From Nesterenkonia xinjiangensis (GTDB taxonomy: Bacteria; Actinomycetota; Actinomycetes; Actinomycetales; Micrococcaceae), in NCBI RefSeq assembly GCF_013410745.1, contig NZ_JACCFY010000001.1:2666001-2730000 (forward strand): a stretch of 64,000 bases of DNA, given 5' to 3'. Under the pieces are notes generated by a model. It was not told where the DNA came from, made no database searches, and saw only the letters and a program-made list of their open reading frames with translations. Position numbers and translations under genes: made by a program. Of this stretch, positions 16,375 to 24,710 are shown in pieces. Position 1 is the first letter of the stretch; each line of letters begins with the position of its first letter.

Positions 16375-16473
16375 GGGAGGGCCTCCTGAACCGCTGGTCC
16401 GTGGACTTCGATTCTAGGGTGCCCGGGGCGCGGCACGCCGGGAGAGGTGCGTGCAGGTGTCTCCGGTGAGCCG

Positions 16474-17013
16474 TCAGCGCGAGGTGAACCAGCGGTTCGA
16501 CGACGGCAGCCACAGCAGCAGCACCATGACTGCCATGATGCCGAGATCCCACCGCAGGCCCATGCCGATCACGCTCGGGTACGCCCAGCTGCGCAGCACC
16601 GCCTCGAGAGTGGAGATCGCCAGCAGCACCGTCAGCAGGAGACGGACCCACTCGAGGCGCTCGGGGACCTTGAGGACGAGCGCGATCTGCAGGATGCCCA
16701 GGGCGGAGCTCGCCATGACCACCAGGAGCCCGACGATTCCCGGACCGAGGCCGGCCACCTGGGTGATGGTGTTCAGCCCCGTCAGATAGATGAGGAAGCT
16801 GGGCAGCAGGAAGATCAGCATCAGGCCGCTCATCGCCAGCATGCCGACATAGGCGATCCGCGAGATGAACGGCATGTGGTGGACACTGAGCGTCGAGCTC
16901 AGCGCTCGGCGAGGCACCAGGTCACCGAGCCCCTGGGGCCAGGTGGCCGGGAACCGGTAGGCGGGGCGCGGTCGATCGGACCGTGCGACGGAGGTGAGAT
17001 GCTGTGTGCTCAT
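16474..17013 (-). CDS. Four-helix integral membrane protein, unknown
   Basis: 179 aa. A basic N-terminal tail of about 50 residues is followed by four hydrophobic segments (about residues 51-75, 82-108, 114-137, 148-172), with SNRWFTSR at the end. The ATG at 17013 is preceded by tatcat 9 nt upstream and no clear ribosome binding site. I recognise no family. It sits between the CDF transporter (same strand, 100 bp downstream) and the divergent SodC lipoprotein gene. Confidence 0.7.
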   Translation of the reverse strand: MSTQHLTSVARSDRPRPAYRFPATWPQGLGDLVPRRALSSTLSVHHMPFISRIAYVGMLAMSGLMLIFLLPSFLIYLTGLNTITQVAGLGPGIVGLLVVMASSALGILQIALVLKVPERLEWVRLLLTVLLAISTLEAVLRSWAYPSVIGMGLRWDLGIMAVMVLLLWLPSSNRWFTSR

Positions 17014-17175
17014 GTCAGCTTCATGATAGCCCGGGATCGCCTCTATGACAGGGATCCAGGGGGTGTCGCACGCGCCGGGCCCCGCGGCGCGTGCTGTTCC
17101 GGGGAGAGGCGGGAGGGTTGCAGGCACTGCCGCGAATCGGCGGAGCAATGAACTCACAGTCCCGTCGTGGGCGCG

Positions 17176-17181
17176 TATCCT
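17176..17181 (+). promoter_or_regulatory. -10 element of leaderless sodC gene
   Basis: tatcct ends 6 nt before ATG 17188 and supports that start codon. Confidence 0.5.
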
Positions 17182-17187
17182 GTCCGC

Positions 17188-17970
17188 ATGATGTCTGATC
17201 GTCTGCACCCCCGTGTCCTGCCCCTGACCGCCCTCGCTGTCGGATTCGGCCTCGTGCTGGCCGGCTGCGGGGGGACCGATGAAGAGCCCCCGGGGCAGGA
17301 TGAGGATCAGGGGGATGGCGCGGCCGGGGCCGAGCAGGGTTCCGAGGAGGACTCGGCCGGCGGCGAGGACGAGGGTTCGGCAGGCGAGGCGTTCGCCCAG
17401 GCCCAGCTCGCCGACGCGGCGGGCAATGACCTCGGTCAGGTGACCTTCACCGAGACGGACGGCGGCGTGCAGGTCCAGGCGGAGGTCCAGGATCTGGCGG
17501 CGGGCTTCCACGGGTTCCACATCCATGAGATCGGCCTCTGCGAGCCGCAGTCCGAGAACGACGCCGGTGAGATCGGCGACTTCTTCTCCGCCGGCGGTCA
17601 CCTGGCGGGTGAGAGCGAGGACGACCTGGGTGTCGTCGAGGGCGAGGAGGCTCCCGAGACGGAGGATGTGGACGAGGAGCAGATGCCTGATGTCGACGCC
17701 GAGGCCGAGGTGCACCATCCCGACCACGCCGGGGACCTGCCGAACCTCATGGTCGCCCAGGACGGCACCGCTCAGCTGAGCGTGGTGACCGACCGGCTCA
17801 CTCCGGAGCTGCTGACCGCCGAGGACGGTGCCGCCGTCATCGTGCACTCCCAGCCGGACAACCACGGCAATGTGCCGGAGCGCTATGCGCCCGGCGGCCC
17901 GGACGAGGACACCCTCGCGACCGGTGATGCCGGTGAGCGGACCGCCTGCGGCGTGATCGAGGACTCGTGA
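17188..17970 (+). CDS. sodC: Cu/Zn superoxide dismutase-like lipoprotein
   Basis: 260 aa. Lipoprotein signal with lipobox LAGC (Cys27), then an acidic linker and a SodC domain from about residue 75. Copper/zinc histidines are seen in GFHGFHIHEIG, SAGGHLAG, HHPDHAGDLPNL and AVIVHSQPDNHG; the disulfide pair is Cys in GLCEP and RTACGVI. Between SAGGH and the HHPDH zinc site lies an extra acidic stretch of about 33 residues (17602-17712), not present in typical SodC. It would detoxify superoxide outside the membrane. The gene is probably leaderless. Confidence 0.88.
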   Translation: MMSDRLHPRVLPLTALAVGFGLVLAGCGGTDEEPPGQDEDQGDGAAGAEQGSEEDSAGGEDEGSAGEAFAQAQLADAAGNDLGQVTFTETDGGVQVQAEVQDLAAGFHGFHIHEIGLCEPQSENDAGEIGDFFSAGGHLAGESEDDLGVVEGEEAPETEDVDEEQMPDVDAEAEVHHPDHAGDLPNLMVAQDGTAQLSVVTDRLTPELLTAEDGAAVIVHSQPDNHGNVPERYAPGGPDEDTLATGDAGERTACGVIEDS

Positions 17971-18102
17971 CCCTCCTCACATGGTGGGGTCCTGCATCCT
18001 CCCGATGAGCAGTCCGCTGACGGGCACGTTGTACCGCGTGGGGACGGGGCAGCAGCGCTGTTCCTCGGACGCGCCGTGAGCCCCTGCAGAGCATGAGGAG
18101 AA

Positions 18103-18132
18103 TTGCTCGGGCTGTGATGTGGTCGATATAGT
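18103..18132 (+). promoter_or_regulatory. Probable promoter of the Mrp operon
   Basis: -35 ttgctc (18103-18108), an 18-bp spacer and -10 tatagt (18127-18132). It is the best sigma-70-type match in the 450-bp gap before mrpA. The start point near 18139 implies a leader of about 280 nt. Confidence 0.5.
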
Positions 18133-18319
18133 CACCTTCGGTGTGCCGGGAAGACTGGTCGGCGATGAGTAGTGTCTATGTGCGGAGCACGTGACCTGAG
18201 GCGAATGGGTGCAGAACCGGTTCGTCAGCCGTGTCGACTCCGCCCGTGGGGGCTTCCTCACGACGATGACGCCTGGACCGCTGGCGACATGTTCCCCGCA
18301 CCGACAGGAGGCCCGCACC

Positions 18320-18421
18320 ATGCACCTGCCCCTCTGCACGCCTCCCTCCTGCGCGCCGGGAGGCCGCCGCGGTCTCTGGGCTGACAGCGCGGCAGGGCGG
18401 AATCGGGCGGTGGGCCGCTGA
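18320..18421 (+). CDS. Putative 33-aa leader peptide of the Mrp operon
   Basis: Starts at ATG 18320 with aggag 9 nt upstream (18306-18310). Its TGA overlaps the mrpA ATG (TGATG at 18419-18423). mrpA itself has no good ribosome binding site, so coupling through this small ORF is plausible. The peptide has two cysteines (LPLCTPPSCAPGG) and a basic tail. No homologue is known to me and it may only be a coupling device. Confidence 0.45.
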   Translation: MHLPLCTPPSCAPGGRRGLWADSAAGRNRAVGR

Positions 18422-21372
18422 TGACGGTCATGGTGCTGCTCTTCCTCACGCTGATCCTGGTTCCGGTCGCCGCGCTGGTGCACCGAGCTCTGGGCCGTGA
18501 CACCGGGTGGTTCGCCGCAGTGGCGCTGACCGGCCTCGGAGCCGCGACGCTGCCGTGGATCGGCTCGATCGCCGACGGCGAGGTGCTCGAGGAGCACCTG
18601 CCATGGATGCCCACCGTCGACGTCGGCATCTCCCTGCGGCTGGACGGCCTGGGCCTGGTGTTCCTGCTCCTCGTGCTGTTCATCGGTGCCCTGGTCATGG
18701 CCTACAGCGCCCGGTACTTCTCCCCGCAGAAGCGCACCAACGACTACTACATCTGGATGCTGCTGTTCGTCTTCGCGATGAGCGGCATGGTCATGGCCGA
18801 TGACCTCATCCTGCTGTTTGTGTTCTGGGAGTTCACGACTCTCTGCTCGTTCTTCCTGATCAACCGCTCCGGGGACAAGGCTCCGGCCCCGGCGCAGCGC
18901 ACGCTGCTGATCACCATGGCCGGCGGGCTTGGGCTTCTCACCGCCGTGCTGATGATCATCGTCGCCACCGGCACCACGCGGATCTCCGAGGCGCTGCAGC
19001 ATGGGATCTGGCAGGAGGACGGCGTGTTCACCTCCGTGGTGGCCGTGCTGGTGGTGCTTGCGGCGTTCACCAAGTCCGCGCAGTTCCCGTTCCACCTCTG
19101 GCTCCCCGATGCGATGGTCGCCCCGGCTCCGGTCTCCGCTTATCTGCACGCGGCGGCCATGGTCAAGGCCGGCATCTACCTGCTGCTGCGCTTCTCGCCG
19201 GTCTTCCAGGGAGTCGCGATCTGGCAGACGCTGCTGATCGTCTGCGGCCTGATCACCGCGCTGATCGGTGCCCTGTTCGCCCTGCAGCGCCACGACATCA
19301 AAGAGATCATGGCCTACTCCACGGTCAGCCAGCTGGGCTTCCTGGTCACCGTCATCGGAGTGGGCACCCCGACGGCGCTGGCCGCGGCGACCATCCATGT
19401 GATCGCCCACGCGCTGTTCAAGTCCTCGCTGTTCATGATGGTCGGGATCATCGAGCATGAGGCGCATTCCCGAGACATCCGGCGGCTCAACGGGCTGCAG
19501 CGCACGATGCGGGTCTCGGGGGTGATCACGGTGATCGCCTGTGTTTCGATGGCTGGGATCCCGCCTCTGATGGGCTTCGTCTCCAAGGAGCATCTGCTCG
19601 CAGGCCTCCTCTCCGCGGATCTCGGTGCCGGCCTGACTTGGCTGATCACCGGCCTGGCCGTGCTGGCCGCCGTCGGGACCTTCGCCTACTGCGGACGCAT
19701 CGTGCTCGGCGTCTTCACCTCCTACACCGGTGCGGGCCGTCGTGACGAGGTCCATGAGCCGATGCCGCAGGACGGCGCCCACGAGGCTCCGCTGTCCTTC
19801 TACCTGCCGGCTCTGCTGCCGGCGGCGGCAGGCCTGGTGCTGGGCTTCTTCCCGCAGATCTTCGACGGGCTGGTCAGCGCGGCGGCCTCGGCGGCCTCGC
19901 CGGAGGAGTACCAGGCGCACTTCGCCCTGTGGCACGGCTTCACCGTGGACCTGGCACTCTCCGCCGTGATCATCGTGGTCGGACTGATCCTCGTGCTGTA
20001 CCGGGTGCGGGTGGACTCGCTCATCCCACGGACCATCCTGCCGTTCACCGGAGTGCAGGTCGTGGAGAGGCTGCGCACCGGATCCATCTCCTTCGGCCGC
20101 CGCGTCGGTGATCTAACACGCACCGACATGCATGGCCTGCACCTGACCGTGCCGGGCATCCTCCTGGTCGGGATCTTCATCGCCGGCCTGATGACGGCCC
20201 CGTTCGTCGGTGAGCTGACCCCCGGCCATACCCGCCCCACGGACTGGGTGCTGATCGGTCTGCTCGTGTTCTTCCTCATCGGCACGGTGATCACCCAGAG
20301 CCGGACGGCCGCGGTGGTGCTCGCCGGCGGTGCCGGCTTCGTCGTGGCCGCATGGTACTTCCTGCTCGGCGCGATCGACGTGGGCATGACGCAGCTGCTC
20401 GTCGAGATCCTCACCGTGGTCGTGCTCGTCCTGGTGCTGCGGAAGCTGCCCAAGCGGTTCCACGCCGTCTCCCGCACGCGCACCGTGGTGTCCGCGACGG
20501 TGGCGATCGGCTTCGGCGTGATGGCCTTCATCGCCGCCTTCGCGCTGACCGGTCGGCGCGGGCAGTCCCCGGTGGCCGAGTGGTACCTGGAGAACACCTA
20601 TGACGCCACGCATGCGACCAACACGGTGAACTCGATCCTGGTCGACTTCCGCGCCCTGGACACCTTCGGGGAGCTCACCGTGCTCGGTGTCGCCGGATTC
20701 GCCATCCTGGCGCTGCTGAACTCCGCGTTCTCCACCTCGGACAACGCCCCGGCGGCGTCTCAGCTGTGGGTCGGCACGCCGATCTACAACGCGGAGGACA
20801 ACACCACGGCGATGCGCCTGGTGTTCAACTGGATGGCGCCATTCATCATCCTGCTGTCGCTGGTGCTGCTGGTGCGCGGCCACTACGAGTCCGGCGGCGG
20901 ATTCATCGCCGCCCTGGTGGCCGGTGGGTTCTTCGCCCTGCGGTACCTGGTGGCGCCGTCGGACTCTGCGGTGAAGCTCCGCTTCGACTACGCCATGGTC
21001 ATCGTCGGGGGCATCATGACCGGTGCGGCCATCGGCGTGGTGGGCTACCTCGAGGGCTCCTATCTGCGGCCGATCATGTGGGACATCCCGCTGCCCTGGG
21101 GCGGAGAGTACGCGTTCACCACCGCGCTCATCTTTGACCTGGGCATCTACCTGGCCGTCATCGGAGCGGTGCTGGTGGCACTGGACCGACTCGGTCAGGC
21201 CCAGCGCTATCCGGCCGAGCTGCTGCGGACCCATCGCCGCGCCTTCGGCACCCCGGAGGGGGAGCAGCACGGCTCCGCCCACCGGTACGTGGACCCTGGT
21301 GACGTGCCCTTCGAAGTGGATCCGACGGTCGACGAGGACGAGACGAGCATCCAGGAGGTGAGGAACCGATGA
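18421..21372 (+). CDS. mrpA: Na+/H+ antiporter subunit A, fused to MrpB
   Basis: 983 aa, about 23 predicted membrane helices. The first 500 residues are the NuoL-like proton channel (LVMAYSARYFSPQKR, LHAAAMVKAGIYLLLRF with the key lysine, QRHDIKEIMAYSTVSQLGFL). Residues about 640-770 are the MrpA C-terminal domain and from about 790 the MrpB domain is fused (ALDTFGELTVLGVAGF, LRGHYESGGGFIAAL-like region). It starts an operon A/B-C-D-E-F-G with overlapping stops and starts; Mrp complexes exchange Na+ for H+ and support pH and salt tolerance. Confidence 0.95.
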   Translation: MTVMVLLFLTLILVPVAALVHRALGRDTGWFAAVALTGLGAATLPWIGSIADGEVLEEHLPWMPTVDVGISLRLDGLGLVFLLLVLFIGALVMAYSARYFSPQKRTNDYYIWMLLFVFAMSGMVMADDLILLFVFWEFTTLCSFFLINRSGDKAPAPAQRTLLITMAGGLGLLTAVLMIIVATGTTRISEALQHGIWQEDGVFTSVVAVLVVLAAFTKSAQFPFHLWLPDAMVAPAPVSAYLHAAAMVKAGIYLLLRFSPVFQGVAIWQTLLIVCGLITALIGALFALQRHDIKEIMAYSTVSQLGFLVTVIGVGTPTALAAATIHVIAHALFKSSLFMMVGIIEHEAHSRDIRRLNGLQRTMRVSGVITVIACVSMAGIPPLMGFVSKEHLLAGLLSADLGAGLTWLITGLAVLAAVGTFAYCGRIVLGVFTSYTGAGRRDEVHEPMPQDGAHEAPLSFYLPALLPAAAGLVLGFFPQIFDGLVSAAASAASPEEYQAHFALWHGFTVDLALSAVIIVVGLILVLYRVRVDSLIPRTILPFTGVQVVERLRTGSISFGRRVGDLTRTDMHGLHLTVPGILLVGIFIAGLMTAPFVGELTPGHTRPTDWVLIGLLVFFLIGTVITQSRTAAVVLAGGAGFVVAAWYFLLGAIDVGMTQLLVEILTVVVLVLVLRKLPKRFHAVSRTRTVVSATVAIGFGVMAFIAAFALTGRRGQSPVAEWYLENTYDATHATNTVNSILVDFRALDTFGELTVLGVAGFAILALLNSAFSTSDNAPAASQLWVGTPIYNAEDNTTAMRLVFNWMAPFIILLSLVLLVRGHYESGGGFIAALVAGGFFALRYLVAPSDSAVKLRFDYAMVIVGGIMTGAAIGVVGYLEGSYLRPIMWDIPLPWGGEYAFTTALIFDLGIYLAVIGAVLVALDRLGQAQRYPAELLRTHRRAFGTPEGEQHGSAHRYVDPGDVPFEVDPTVDEDETSIQEVRNR

Positions 21373-21929
21373 GCATCGCCATCGCCATCGGGGTCCTGAC
21401 TGCAGCCGCCGTCTACCTCTTCATGCAACGCGGCATGGTCCGCATCGTGCTCGGCTTCGTCCTGGCCTCCCACGCGGCGAACCTGCTGCTCTTCTCGGCC
21501 GGCAACGTGGCCTACCGCGGAGTTCCCTACATCGGTTCCGGAGAAGTCGGCGAGCAGGCTGACCCGCTGCCGCAGGCCTTCGTGCTGACCGCGATCGTCA
21601 TCGCCTTCTCCATCACCATGTTCATGGTGACCCTGGCGATCACCACGACCACCGACGACGACACCGAGAACGAGGAGGAGTCGCCGATCATGGTGCTCAC
21701 CGGCGGCACCGGTGACATCAACGACGCCGGCATGATGCGCCACGACATCGAGTGCACCGGCGCCGCGGGCGCGGGCACGGGTGGGGCGCATGCGAGCCCG
21801 CTGAGTCCGGTCCATGACTTTGAAGGCCCTGAGCTCAGCCCGGGGCTGACAGATCAGCAGGGCGGCGGCACCGGTGACATCAACGACGCCGGCGCCGATC
21901 CGGGCATCGGGAAGGGGGGTCCGCGATGA
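21369..21929 (+). CDS. mrpC: Na+/H+ antiporter subunit C with duplicated C-terminal motif
   Basis: 186 aa, longer than the usual 110-150. Residues 1-100 are the NuoK-like three-helix MrpC core (RGMVRIVLGFVLASHAANLLLFSAG, LPQAFVLTAIVIAF). The last 80 residues are a hydrophilic tail containing the peptide GGTGDINDAG twice; the DNA copies are a perfect 31-bp direct repeat (21701-21731 and 21863-21893). The ATG overlaps the mrpA stop. Confidence 0.93.
   Translation: MSIAIAIGVLTAAAVYLFMQRGMVRIVLGFVLASHAANLLLFSAGNVAYRGVPYIGSGEVGEQADPLPQAFVLTAIVIAFSITMFMVTLAITTTTDDDTENEEESPIMVLTGGTGDINDAGMMRHDIECTGAAGAGTGGAHASPLSPVHDFEGPELSPGLTDQQGGGTGDINDAGADPGIGKGGPR
21701..21893 (+). repeat. 31-bp perfect direct repeat inside mrpC
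   Basis: Copies at 21701-21731 and 21863-21893, 162 bp (54 codons) apart and in the same reading frame, encode GGTGDINDAG twice in the MrpC tail. Recombination between them would delete 54 codons in frame. Confidence 0.9.
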
Positions 21930-23530
21930 GCGAGATCCTGGGACCTCTGCTGCCGCTGCTGGTCGGCGTGCCGCTGTTCCTCGGTGCGCTGGGGGCGCTG
22001 TTCCGACGGAACAAGCTCGCCCGGCACATCATCTGTCTGGGCACTCTGACGGGGCTGCTCGCCTTCTCGCTCCTGCTGGTCGTGGAGACCCACGACGGCA
22101 CCGTGATCGCCCACCAGGTGGGCCTGTGGGAGTACGGGGTCTCCATCCCGTTCGTGGTCGATGCGCTCTCCTCCCTGGTGCTGATGATCATCAGCATCCT
22201 GGGCATCGCCTCGGTGCTGTTCGCCATGGCCACCCACGAGGCCCGGGCACGGTTCTATCACCCGTTCGTGCTGGTGCTGATGGCGGGTGTCGCCGGGGCG
22301 CTGATGACCGGGGACCTCTTCAACCTCTTCGTGTTCATCGAGGTCATGCTGCTGCCCTCCTACGGCCTGCTGGCCATGATGGGGGCGAAGCTCGGAGCCC
22401 ACGGGGCCCGGATCTATGTCTCGGTGAACCTGCTGGCCTCCACCCTGCTGTTGGTCGGAGTCGGGCTGGTCTACGCCACCGCAGGCACCGTGAACCTTGC
22501 CGAGCTGCATGGAGCGGCCGCGGAGGACCCGGCTGTGGCGGTGGCCGGGGGAGTGGTGCTGACCGCGATCGCCATCAAGGCCGCCGTCGTGCCGGTGCAT
22601 GGCTGGCTGACCCGCACCTACGCCCTCACCTCTCCGGCGGTGACCGCCCTGTTCTCCGGCATCCACACCAAGGTCGCGATCTACGCGATCTACCGGATCT
22701 ACGCGCTGCTCTTCGACGGGGACCAGCGCTTCCTGTGGGTGGCCCTGCTGATCACCAGCCTGACGATGCTGATCGGCGTGCTGGGGGCGATCGGGGAGAA
22801 GACGACCCGCTCGATCCTGGTGTTCCACATGATCAGCCAGATCGGCTACATCCTCATCGGCGTGGGGCTGTTCACCACCCTGGGGCTGACCGCGGCGATC
22901 TTCTACCTGCTCCACCACATGATCGTGAAGGCCTCGCTGTTCCTCTCCACCGGCGCGATCGAGGAGACCTACGGCACCGGAGAGATCGACAAGCTCGGCG
23001 GCATGCTCAAGCGGGAGCCGCTGGTCGCGATCACCTTCATGGTGGCCGCGCTGTCGCTGGCCGGGCTGCCCCCGTTCTCCGGGTTCGTGGCGAAGTTCTC
23101 CATCATCCAGGCCACCTTGGAGCAGTCGCACTACTGGGTCGCGGCCGTGGCCGTGGTGGTCTCGGTGTTCACGCTGCTCTCGATGCTGAAGATCTGGACC
23201 GGGGTGTTCATGGGCTCGGAGCCGGAGAATCTGGAGAAGCGGGCGCTCATCCACCAGCAGCGCACCCACGGCAAGCGATACCTGCGTGTGGAGGCCCAGG
23301 CAGGCGCTCCGACGTTGACCATCGGCCCGCCGACGACGACCACCACCCGGGTGCTGGCCGGAGAGCAGGCGGTGAAGGTCCCCGCCAAGCTCATCGTGCC
23401 GGGGGCGCTGCTGGCGGTGGTGACGCTCTTCTTCGGGCTGGGCGCGGAGCTGCTGCTCAGCCTCTCGGCCACAGCGGCGGAGAACCTGTTGAATCCGATC
23501 GACTATGTGAGGGCGGTGAGCGGCGCATGA
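21926..23530 (+). CDS. mrpD: Na+/H+ antiporter subunit D
   Basis: 534 aa, NuoM/N-like proton-translocating subunit with about 14 helices. Conserved features are FNLFVFIEVMLLPSYGLLAM with the key glutamate, AIKAAVVPVHGWL with the key lysine, TALFSGIHTKVAIYAIYR and FHMISQIGYILIGVGL. A hydrophilic loop of about 60 residues (GSEPENLEK to QAVKVPAKL) lies before the last helix, larger than usual. Overlaps mrpC by 4 nt. Confidence 0.95.
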   Translation: MSEILGPLLPLLVGVPLFLGALGALFRRNKLARHIICLGTLTGLLAFSLLLVVETHDGTVIAHQVGLWEYGVSIPFVVDALSSLVLMIISILGIASVLFAMATHEARARFYHPFVLVLMAGVAGALMTGDLFNLFVFIEVMLLPSYGLLAMMGAKLGAHGARIYVSVNLLASTLLLVGVGLVYATAGTVNLAELHGAAAEDPAVAVAGGVVLTAIAIKAAVVPVHGWLTRTYALTSPAVTALFSGIHTKVAIYAIYRIYALLFDGDQRFLWVALLITSLTMLIGVLGAIGEKTTRSILVFHMISQIGYILIGVGLFTTLGLTAAIFYLLHHMIVKASLFLSTGAIEETYGTGEIDKLGGMLKREPLVAITFMVAALSLAGLPPFSGFVAKFSIIQATLEQSHYWVAAVAVVVSVFTLLSMLKIWTGVFMGSEPENLEKRALIHQQRTHGKRYLRVEAQAGAPTLTIGPPTTTTTRVLAGEQAVKVPAKLIVPGALLAVVTLFFGLGAELLLSLSATAAENLLNPIDYVRAVSGA

Positions 23531-23967
23531 GTCTGGAGAATCTGGCCAGGCGGCCCTGGCCGCTGCGCATCCTGAGCTTCCTGTTCTGGTACGTCCGCGA
23601 GTTCGTGCTCGCGAACGGGCAGGTCACCGTCGAAGTGCTCCGCCCGCGCCGACGGATGAGGATGGCTCCGGCCATCGTGGCGATCCCGGCGGCGTCCCGC
23701 ACGGACACCGAGTGGACGATGATCTCCACCTTGATCACGCTGACGCCGGGGACGCTGACCATCACCCTCTCGAAGGAGCACGGCATCCTCTACGTGCATG
23801 GCATGTTCGTGGAAGGGCGCGAGTCCTTCGTGGCGGAGATCCAAGAGATGGAGGACCGGCTGCTCCACGCGATGCGTCGCGACGTCGGGGACCTCACCAG
23901 ACCCGTCCAGGCCCCGGTGGTCGCCCCGGTGGAGGTCGACGAGGACGAGGCAGGTGATCCGCTGTGA
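23527..23967 (+). CDS. mrpE: Na+/H+ antiporter subunit E
   Basis: 146 aa. MrpE signature: an N-terminal hydrophobic segment, YVREFVLANGQVTVEVLRPRRRM, then ISTLITLTPGTLTITLSKEHGILYVHGMFV, the conserved TPGT turn. The acidic C-terminal tail has about 30 residues beyond the core. Its ATG overlaps the mrpD stop (ATGA). Confidence 0.93.
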   Translation: MSLENLARRPWPLRILSFLFWYVREFVLANGQVTVEVLRPRRRMRMAPAIVAIPAASRTDTEWTMISTLITLTPGTLTITLSKEHGILYVHGMFVEGRESFVAEIQEMEDRLLHAMRRDVGDLTRPVQAPVVAPVEVDEDEAGDPL

Positions 23968-24230
23968 TCACGGAGATCACCCTTGAAGTGGCTCTGGTTC
24001 TGCTGGGCGTCGGCATGCTGATCGCCGGCGTGCGCGGATTCCTGGGGCCACGCACCTCGGACCGTGCGGTCGCCTCGGATCTGATCTTCTTCGCCATGAT
24101 CGGCTTCATCGCCCTGATCGGCCTGCGGATCGACATCGAGGCGCTCTTCGACATCATCCTCATCGCCACGCTGTTGGGCTTCATGGCCGCCATATCCATG
24201 GCACGACTCGGATCAGGAGGGCAGCGCTGA
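23964..24230 (+). CDS. mrpF: Na+/H+ antiporter subunit F
   Basis: 88 aa with three hydrophobic helices. Contains RGFLGPRTSDRAVASDLI, the conserved P-x-x-x-D-R pattern of MrpF. Start is GTG at 23964, overlapping the mrpE stop. MrpF is a membrane core subunit of the antiporter. Confidence 0.93.
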   Translation: MITEITLEVALVLLGVGMLIAGVRGFLGPRTSDRAVASDLIFFAMIGFIALIGLRIDIEALFDIILIATLLGFMAAISMARLGSGGQR

Positions 24231-24595
24231 TGGACCTGCAGATCATCGAGATGAGCGCTCATCTGGCTGGCATGGTGCTAATCTTCCTGGGCATCTTCGT
24301 CATCATGGTCTCCGCGATCAGCCTCTTCCGGCTGCCGGACCTCTACCTGCGCGCCTCCGGCGTCGGCACCTCTGCCGGACTCGGCGTGGCGACGATCGTC
24401 GTCGGCGCCCTGCTGGTGGACTTCTCCGCGATGAACCTGGTGAAGGCGCTCATCGCCGTCGTCGCCCAGCTGCTGACCTCCGCCGTGGGCTCGATGGCGA
24501 TCGCACGGTCCGGCTACCTCAACAACTCATTGCCGGCCGCGATCACCCACATCGACGACCTGCGGCTGACCCGCCGCGACGCCGCCGCCGAGTGA
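24230..24595 (+). CDS. mrpG: Na+/H+ antiporter subunit G
   Basis: 121 aa, three helices, with the MrpG motif ISLFRLPDLYLRASGVGTSAGLGV. The ATG overlaps the mrpF stop by one base. It closes the operon; a possible weak hairpin follows at 24641-24669. Confidence 0.93.
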   Translation: MDLQIIEMSAHLAGMVLIFLGIFVIMVSAISLFRLPDLYLRASGVGTSAGLGVATIVVGALLVDFSAMNLVKALIAVVAQLLTSAVGSMAIARSGYLNNSLPAAITHIDDLRLTRRDAAAE

Positions 24596-24640
24596 CCGGG
24601 CCCCTCCGTGCGGGCGTGCCGGATCGTGATTGGTGATTCT

Positions 24641-24669
24641 CGGGCGGTGGTTCTCGACCGATCCGCCCG
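24641..24669 (+). terminator. Weak hairpin after the Mrp operon
   Basis: cgggcgg (24641-24647) pairs with ccgcccg (24663-24669) about 50 nt after the mrpG stop. No T-run. Confidence 0.35.
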
Positions 24670-24698
24670 GACCCGCTGACCTGGAGCGTCGTTGCGGC

Positions 24699-24704
24699 TA
24701 GGGT
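24699..24704 (+). promoter_or_regulatory. -10 element of leaderless yihY-like gene
   Basis: tagggt ends 6 nt before ATG 24711. The same hexamer and spacing occur before the amidohydrolase at 7663. Confidence 0.5.
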
Positions 24705-24710
24705 GACCCC

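Noticed and set aside
17977-19935. Very long open frame on the minus strand across the start of mrpA
   Set aside because: The predicted product is a Gln/His/Arg-rich low-complexity sequence with no domain and lies fully antisense to a well-conserved gene. This is typical of GC-rich shadow frames.
21874-23967. 697-codon same-strand frame over mrpD and mrpE
   Set aside because: It is an Arg/Gly-rich alternative register of mrpD; the mrpD product is clearly conserved.
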